34,573 bases of DNA from the NCBI GenBank assembly GCA_017519415.1, contig JAFWSI010000043.1, positions 1 through 34,573 on the forward strand, in the 5' to 3' direction. Below, in pieces: positions 21,922 to 28,700 of the stretch. Each line of letters starts with the position of its first letter. Within the stretch, counting starts at the first letter, position 1. Under the pieces are notes generated by a model, which was not told the DNA's origin, did no database searches, and was given only the letters and a program-made list of their open reading frames with translations. Source of the DNA: Ruminococcus sp. GTDB lineage: Bacteria > Bacillota > Clostridia > Oscillospirales > Ruminococcaceae. Both the position numbers and the translations under genes were made by a program.

Positions 21922-22701
21922 ATGAAATATTTATTCTCCTATGTTACTACAGAGGGCGCTGTCAGAAAGGTAAATCAGGATTCTCTTTTTATTGCCACTG
22001 CGGAATATAAGGGAGAAGAGATATTCTTTGCTGCGGTCTGTGACGGCGTCGGAGGACTTGCGGGCGGCGAAAAGGCCAGCGCCTATGTCTGCAAGCGCAT
22101 GAACGACTGGTTTGTCTCGGAGCTTCCGGAGCTCCTGCGCAGCGGCGCCAAGATACTGAATATACGCCGTTCCATGGACGACAGGCTCCACGAGCTCAAT
22201 ACAAGGATAAACGACTATGCCGGGCGTACCGGCTCGGATATGGCGACCACATATACCTCCGTACTCATACTCCCGGAATTCGGGAAAATGCTGACGGCTC
22301 ATGTGGGGGACTCAAGACTGTACAGGATTACCGATAAGGAGATCGCCGTGCTCACCTCGGATCATTCCGTTGTGGGGCAGGAGATCAGGAGCGGAAAAAT
22401 AACTGCCGAGATGGCGGGCAGCGACCCGAGGCAGAACCAGCTCACCAACTGTATCGGCGCAGGCCTTGAGGATACCGCCTATGATTACAGCATAAGAGGG
22501 TACGGTACGGACGAATGCTATATGCTGTGTTCCGACGGCTTCCGCAAGAAGGTCTCGGAGACCGAGCTCAGGGAGGCTCTGTGTCCCTCTGCAAACAATG
22601 ATGAAAAGGCAATTTCCGGAAATCTGAAAAAGCTGACCAATAAGGTCATCCAGTGCGGAGAAAGGGATAATATCACCGCCCTTCTTGTAAAGCTCTGCTG
22701 A
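21922..22701 (+). CDS. PP2C-family Ser/Thr protein phosphatase
   Basis: A protein of 259 residues covering one whole PP2C domain. Metal-binding and catalytic motifs are in order: K-V-N-Q-D-S (Asp20), CDGVGGLAGGE (Asp41, Gly42), LTAHVGDSRLYRI, M-L-C-S-D-G-F and G-E-R-D-N-I-T-A. These manganese/magnesium enzymes remove phosphate from Ser/Thr and usually oppose the kinase encoded next to them. The gene starts five bases after the FHA gene with only a weak ribosome binding site, which suggests coupled translation. Cytoplasmic. Confidence 0.96.
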   Translation: MKYLFSYVTTEGAVRKVNQDSLFIATAEYKGEEIFFAAVCDGVGGLAGGEKASAYVCKRMNDWFVSELPELLRSGAKILNIRRSMDDRLHELNTRINDYAGRTGSDMATTYTSVLILPEFGKMLTAHVGDSRLYRITDKEIAVLTSDHSVVGQEIRSGKITAEMAGSDPRQNQLTNCIGAGLEDTAYDYSIRGYGTDECYMLCSDGFRKKVSETELREALCPSANNDEKAISGNLKKLTNKVIQCGERDNITALLVKLC

Positions 22702-22717
22702 AAGCGAGGAGATCTTT

Positions 22718-24409
22718 TTGCTTAACGAAGGCTTTGTCCTTGAAAACAGATACAAGATCGTTAATATTGCGGGAAAAGGCGGCACATCAATTGTCTACAG
22801 GGCACTGGACCTGAGGGCCAACAACGCTCAGCGGGCCGTTAAGGAGGTAAAGAAATCCAACGGCACGGACGCCTACAACGCCCGTCAGGAGTCCCTTCTC
22901 ATCAAGGAATTCTGTGAGAAGGACGTAAAGAATTCCTTTTTCCCGAATATAATCGAGATCATTGACAATAAACCCGACGCCCTGTATATAGTTCAGGACT
23001 ATATCGACGGAGTATCCATGGAAAAGCTGCTGGCGTACTATCCTTTTCCGCATAAGACCGTGCTCCGCTATGCCAAGGACATCTGCTCTGTCATGTCCTT
23101 CATACACAAGTGCGGCATGATACACAGCGATATGAAGCCCGACAATATCATGGTGGTGAGGAATGACGTCAGCTTTGAAAACGAAAAGCGCCCCGACAAT
23201 TTCGGCAAGCTCAAGTTCATAGACTTCGGCTCGGTCATCGAAAGGCGTGAGGGTACATTTGCCTATACCCCTGCCTATGCCGCTCCCGAGCAGTTCCGCA
23301 AGGAGGAGCTTGACGAAAAGACGGACATATTCAATATGGGAGCCACCTTCTATCATATGCTGACGGGCAGGAAGCCCATGAACGTTGCCGTCAACGGCAA
23401 GCTGGTGAGCTCCGAGGAGCGCTTTGTGTTCGACAAGGGCGCCAATGCGGGACTTGTCCGTATAATACGCAAGTGCGTAAGCGACGACAAGTCAAAGAGG
23501 TACCGCTCCTGCGACGAGCTGTACGAGGATCTGTACAAGACCGAAAACCATACCTATATCAGGACAACGGGCATAATCGCGGGACTTTCCGCTCTCTGTC
23601 TCGGCCTTTCCTTTTTCTCGGGAGCAATGGCGAGAAAGGTAAAAAGCGAGAACTTCATCCCCCTTGTGGAAAAGGCGGAGAACGCAAGCGATTACGATAC
23701 AAGGGCAGCCGCCTTTGAGGACGTCATCAATGCGGACGGCTCCTATGCGGACGCCTATCTGAAGCTGATAGAGCTGTATGAAGCGGACGACGTGTTCACG
23801 GCAGATGAGGCGGAGCAGATACTCAGACTGGTGAACGAAAACATAAACGAGCTGAAAAAGAATCCCCGGTATGGTAAGGTTGCCTACGAGCTGGGAATGC
23901 TTTACTGGTACTATTATTTCTACGGTGCCGAGAACGGCAAGCAGAGCGGCACTACGGGAAAGATCGCTTCCGTGAAATGGTTCAAGGAGGCTCAGACGGA
24001 TATATTCAGGGAACAGGATCCCGACAGATACGACATCGCCAAGGTGTACTGTTCTATCGGAGAGTTCTACTCGCTGACCCAGAAGAAGGAGAACGAGCTC
24101 CTGAAAAAGAATTACTCCGCCGATCTGTGGGAGAGCATGATCTCTCTCAATGAAATGGTGGAGACTGCCAATGCGGGCTCAGAGATAATAATCCTCGAGA
24201 CCTATAAGACCCTTATAAATCTCGAGAACAGCAATATCAATGAATTTGCGAAATCGGGCATTTCCTATGAGGCTCAGACGGAGCTGCTCGATGATATAAA
24301 GAACAAGACCGAAAAGATCAATGCCGAAGAGGGAACGGCTGCGGAAGCGAAGGAATATATCCTCACCTTCTATGACAGGATCCTTGAGAGCATTAAGGGC
24401 TCGGTATAA
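22718..24409 (+). CDS. Transmembrane Ser/Thr protein kinase
   Basis: A protein of 563 residues that starts at TTG with GAGGAG six bases upstream. The kinase domain (about 10-272) has a glycine loop G-K-G-G-T-S (19-24), Lys42 in RAVKEVKK, the catalytic loop HSDMKPDN (136-143), D-F-G (169-171) and A-P-E (189-191). The usual His-Arg-Asp has Ser for Arg, so it is a non-RD kinase with activation-loop control probably altered. A membrane helix (about 283-304) is followed by a helical outer domain of about 255 residues that looks TPR-like, not the PASTA repeats of PknB. It therefore probably senses something other than muropeptides. Phosphorylation targets are likely the FHA protein and the small membrane protein of the same operon. 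Confidence 0.94.
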   Translation: MLNEGFVLENRYKIVNIAGKGGTSIVYRALDLRANNAQRAVKEVKKSNGTDAYNARQESLLIKEFCEKDVKNSFFPNIIEIIDNKPDALYIVQDYIDGVSMEKLLAYYPFPHKTVLRYAKDICSVMSFIHKCGMIHSDMKPDNIMVVRNDVSFENEKRPDNFGKLKFIDFGSVIERREGTFAYTPAYAAPEQFRKEELDEKTDIFNMGATFYHMLTGRKPMNVAVNGKLVSSEERFVFDKGANAGLVRIIRKCVSDDKSKRYRSCDELYEDLYKTENHTYIRTTGIIAGLSALCLGLSFFSGAMARKVKSENFIPLVEKAENASDYDTRAAAFEDVINADGSYADAYLKLIELYEADDVFTADEAEQILRLVNENINELKKNPRYGKVAYELGMLYWYYYFYGAENGKQSGTTGKIASVKWFKEAQTDIFREQDPDRYDIAKVYCSIGEFYSLTQKKENELLKKNYSADLWESMISLNEMVETANAGSEIIILETYKTLINLENSNINEFAKSGISYEAQTELLDDIKNKTEKINAEEGTAAEAKEYILTFYDRILESIKGSV

Positions 24410-24424
24410 AGCGGGAGGTGCGGA

Positions 24425-24838
24425 ATGGATTCATTTTACTGGGAGATACTGTCCGAGATATTTCTCGGGATAGGCATCGTACTCCTGCTTGTGGCCGTGT
24501 TCCTTGCTTTCAGGTACAGGATAATATCCAACATAATATCCGATGTTGCTTCACAGAAGCGGATACCGGCCATACCGGATATGCCTTCATTGGCAATGCC
24601 CGAGTTCTCAAAGGACACAGCGGGCGATTATCCGGTCATTACGGGCTCCTCCGAGCCCTTCGCCGATGAAAGCGGCGAGATAACGGTAGTTGTAGCCCGC
24701 GGGAAAAAGCAGGCTGACGACGGGGCGACGGTGGTCGTCGGCAGGGCAGAGGAAGTTGAGAAAAGCGATTTCAGGATAACAAGGAATATAATCCTTATAA
24801 ACGCTGATCCGGACGTGATAGACGGTGGCAGTATATGA
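24425..24838 (+). CDS. Small one-pass membrane protein with paired T-V-V-V motifs
   Basis: A protein of 137 residues. One hydrophobic helix (about 12-30, FLGIGIVLLLVAVFLAF) is followed by a basic segment, which puts the C-terminal part in the cytoplasm. That part contains two near-repeats: E-I-T87-V-V-V-A-R-G and G-A-T102-V-V-V-G-R-A, each after acidic residues. I do not recognise a family. The start has GGGAGG well placed, and the stop overlaps the next start by four bases (ATGA). Position between the kinase and the cohesin-like gene, plus the Thr motifs, suggest a substrate or adaptor that carries phosphorylation to the membrane; this is inference. Confidence 0.85.
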   Translation: MDSFYWEILSEIFLGIGIVLLLVAVFLAFRYRIISNIISDVASQKRIPAIPDMPSLAMPEFSKDTAGDYPVITGSSEPFADESGEITVVVARGKKQADDGATVVVGRAEEVEKSDFRITRNIILINADPDVIDGGSI

Positions 24839-25740
24839 CGGTGAGAGGATTTGCGTTTAGGGGAATTGCGGCAGTTCTGACCGCCTGTGAGCTTTGTGTG
24901 CCCTGCGTCGGAGCCGTCACCTATGAGGCTCCCGATAATATCGAGCTCTCCATAGGAGATGTGGAGATACCTAAGGAAGGGCTCAGCGGTGATACGCTGG
25001 TGGAGGTACCGTTATACATCGGCAGCAATCCCGGCTTCACCTCACTGAGCATAGTGGTGGCGCTTGAAGGTCCGCTGCGTTATGACGACGATCACGACGT
25101 TGACACGAACGTGCTTGCGGGCGTGAACATTTACAGATGCAACAATACTGACAATATAGTATCCGCCTGCTTTGAGGCGGGCTCGGATACCTATTATGAC
25201 GACGGAAAGTTCGGCTGGCTCCGCGTCATAGTTCCCGCGGACATATCGGCGGGAAGATACGGCATATCCTTCCTGACGGAATGCGATATGTACAGCCTGG
25301 GGATATACACGCACAACCGCAAGGAAGCAAGATTCGGTGCAGCAAGCTTCTCTGTGCTTGGCGGCGGAAGCATAACCGTTACCGAGCCGCAGACGGAGCC
25401 TCCCGCAGGAGATCAGCCTGCCGAGAAAGCCGGGCAGCCTGTCATGGAAGCAGGCGGTACGGCTGAGGCAGCGGCTGAGGCAGTTGTAGAAGCTCCTGCC
25501 GCCTCTGCGACGGCGACATCGGTAACGGCAGCGGGGAGTGCTGTCACATCAACGTCCGGAACAAGCGCCACGACTGCCGTTACAACGGAGAACGTGACCA
25601 CTTCGACCGAACGAACGTGGATTAGATCGAATGAAGACAACAGAAGCAGGAATATGCTGGTTCCCATTATCGCAGCGACCATTCTGGCTCTGGGAGCGGC
25701 AGTAGCTTTTATTGCAAAAAAGGGAGGAAAATCCAGATGA
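24835..25740 (+). CDS. Membrane-anchored cohesin-like domain protein
   Basis: A protein of 301 residues. A signal peptide (to about residue 26, ending C-V-G-A) precedes a beta-rich domain (about 36-178) with E-V-P-L-Y-I-G-S-N-P-G-F-T-S-L-S-I-V-V and A-G-R-Y-G-I-S-F, the strand pattern of cohesin modules, which bind dockerins. A Pro/Ala/Thr-rich linker (about 180-268) leads to a C-terminal membrane helix (about 272-293) and a short basic tail, so the module faces outwards close to the membrane. It overlaps the genes on both sides by four bases. The cohesin assignment rests on pattern only and the module is diverged; a related carbohydrate-binding sandwich is the main alternative. Confidence 0.85.
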   Translation: MTVRGFAFRGIAAVLTACELCVPCVGAVTYEAPDNIELSIGDVEIPKEGLSGDTLVEVPLYIGSNPGFTSLSIVVALEGPLRYDDDHDVDTNVLAGVNIYRCNNTDNIVSACFEAGSDTYYDDGKFGWLRVIVPADISAGRYGISFLTECDMYSLGIYTHNRKEARFGAASFSVLGGGSITVTEPQTEPPAGDQPAEKAGQPVMEAGGTAEAAAEAVVEAPAASATATSVTAAGSAVTSTSGTSATTAVTTENVTTSTERTWIRSNEDNRSRNMLVPIIAATILALGAAVAFIAKKGGKSR

Positions 25741-28700
25741 ATAACGGACTCTTTGATCTGAAAAGGAAGGCAGCCTTTGCGGCGGCTCTCGTTTTCGTTT
25801 CGCATACTTTTGGCAGTATGCCGCTGGGAGAGGTCTCGGCAGCCGTTACTGCCTTAAGGACTGACATTTCACAGGATACGGGGGCTTCCGGAGATGAGGA
25901 CGTGCAGGATCCGCCTGCGGCCACGACGACAACAGCTGCGACTACTACGACAACAGCTCCGATAACAACGACGACAACTGCAACCACGACGACAGCTGCG
26001 ACAACAACTACAACAGCTGCCACTACGACGGCAGCCACCACTACTGCCGCAGCGAGTGTGACCTATGTTATAAAGCTGGAAAGCGGCTCCTCTGACGTCA
26101 ATGAATTCATGGAGCTTGCAGCCGGGATAATCGGCAGCCGGAACTGGTCGTCCTTCAGGTTCGACGGTATAGATGAAGCGTCCTTCACTCTGTCAAAAGC
26201 AGCGGATATAAACGACGATGATATTATTATCGGGAAAAAGCTCTTCAGACAAAACAACAGCACTGTCAAAAACGGTGAGATCGTACTGAAATACGATACC
26301 TATTTCAGTTTTTCTTACGAAGATGACAAGGCTATCGAAGGAATAAGGATAGCCTCTCCGAGCAGCGACGGTTACTACAAGGCGGGTTCAACGGTAAAGT
26401 TCGTTCCCGAGGGGCCTTACTTTCTGAGCGGTGACGCGGCTTCACTGGATTATACGGTAAAAGGCAGCTTCTTTGCCAAGAAGGAAGGAGCCTTTGAAAG
26501 CGACTACGACCTTGTGGTATCTGACGGAGCCGGAAACGAGTCGAGAACAAGAGTGGCTGCAAAGAGGTTTTCCATAAAGGCAAAGCCTTACTATATCGTC
26601 AGATTCAACGGTGAAAAACAGAAGACTCAGGAAAAATATACCTTCAAATGGCTTGATGCTGAGAAAGTTACGATAGAAAAGATCGACCTTCAGGCGATGG
26701 TCGTATCGGACGGCTCGCATTCCCACAGATATGACAATCTTGTAAGAGGAACGCTCTCCATGAGCGAGCTCCTTTCCAATGAGCACTTCAAATACAAGAA
26801 GGACGCGGAATTCTCCTTTACGGGAATAGAGACCAAGGTGCGTGTTACCGCTTCCTTTGAGGGTGATGAAGGCCGGGACGATGAAAGCTATATCGTTTAT
26901 GTTGAGAAGATAGGCGATGATTACTTTATACGTGTCCCTTACCTTGAAAGCGACGGATATATTCTTGATCGGTATACATACAGCGGAGAAACCGTAAGGG
27001 AATTCAGCAATATGTATGGGGATATTCTGGCAAACAACAGATACGTCCTTATAAAGAGCGAGGAGGAAGGCGGCTCTGTTTCCGTCGTATATAAAAAGAT
27101 AGACAAAAATGACAAGCAGTACACATTTGCGCCTAAGGATTATCTTTACGAAAGAAGCAGCGGCTGCTATGAGGTGCCGGGAGATATGGCCAGTGCAGGT
27201 CTTATGGATTTCGACAGCGCCTTCTACGGCAGCACCATGCTCTACGATTTCTTCAGCAGATCGGACAAAACGGGATTAAGAAACGGAAAGTACCCCATAA
27301 GCTCCGAAAAGAACTCCTTCGTGCTCAATACCGATAACCTTAATGACCCGGATTTCATACTGGCGAGCAATATCCTGAGCTCCGACGGCAGTACGAGCCT
27401 TAAGGAGAGCCTTGAGGGCAGCATATGCTTCTACATTGACAGGAAGGCGCCCACCGTGACTATAAAGCCTGATGACGCGAAGGACGGAAAATGGGTAGGC
27501 GAAAAGGGACTTGACTTTACCCTTGATATTTCCGACAGGGAGGACTATCCTGTCTCAATGGAGGGCGAGCTCTCTCACGAGAAGAAGGAGATCAAGGAGA
27601 TATACGATAAGTTCATCAATGCCGAACATGATGACGGGCGTGAGATAGCGTCGGTAGTTGTGGGCGGATACCGCTATGACAGACCTGCGGGCGGCTGGGA
27701 TTCAGTTAGCTCGGTGGAGGGCTATGTTGAGAGCAGCGCTCTGAGGGAAGCCGAGGCGGAGGCTGTTCAGCTCCTTATGGATCTTGACGTCAAGAAGCTC
27801 GGCAGCAAATACTCCTCCCGAAAGGAAAACTACCGTTACCACAGAGAGCTTCTCAGAAGCGGTATTTCCGACCTGATCGTTGATGTGAACGATTACTTTG
27901 CCGGCAGGATCGATGCCGCTTCGTCTACGTCTTCAAAGGAGAAGCTTGCAAGGCAGCAGGGTGTGCTCATAAATGCGCTGAAGGCCTACAGAAATGCGGA
28001 GTCAGCACAGAAGGCTCCCGATTATGTACCTGTGCTGTCCTTTGACAAGTCGACCGGAAAATTCAATATAAATATCACAGCTGCCGGGAGCTTCAAAAAG
28101 AAAAACCTTGATGAGAAGATAGCTGTATTTGCAATAGACAACAGCAACAACTCCAGCTACGATCCGGAACACGAGGAAAGGATATGGCTCAGGATTGACG
28201 ATACTCCTCCCGTTATCAAGGATATAAACGTACAGACCGACAATGCCGGGACTGTTAAAAAGGGCAGCGATACCGCATATATCCTTAAGGCAGGAAGCAG
28301 CATCAGTGCCGATATAAGCGATATATCAGGCGGATCAGGTTCAGGCATCGCATCTGCGGAATGGAATATCTCCGACGAGGTACTCGGCGGAGCAATGAGA
28401 CCGGAGGACGGCAGATATGTATACAGAGTAACGGCTGAGGAGCTCAGGAACAAGAATCTTATGGCAAAGATAGCTGTCAGGGCTGAGGATATAGTCGGAA
28501 ATACCGCGTCACTCAGCAGCAGCTTCAATGTTATCATAGATACGGCCAGGCCGGAAGCAGGCATAACAAATGCCTCTGCGGCGGGAAGCTGGTACACCGA
28601 GAAGTCTGACGGCGGACTTGAGAAAAAGTGGTTCAGGGGCTTTGAGAATATAAGGCTTGCCCTGAAAGCTTCCGACAAGAATCCGGATATAGCCTCGGGA

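Noticed and set aside
20585-24409. FHA, phosphatase and kinase genes considered as part of a type VII secretion locus
   Set aside because: No FtsK/SpoIIIE-type ATPase, WXG100 protein or EccB/EssA-like gene is present in the window.
25917-26055. ACN/GCN-rich tract considered as a phase-variable microsatellite
   Set aside because: Synonymous codons are mixed, so there is no pure short repeat prone to slippage.
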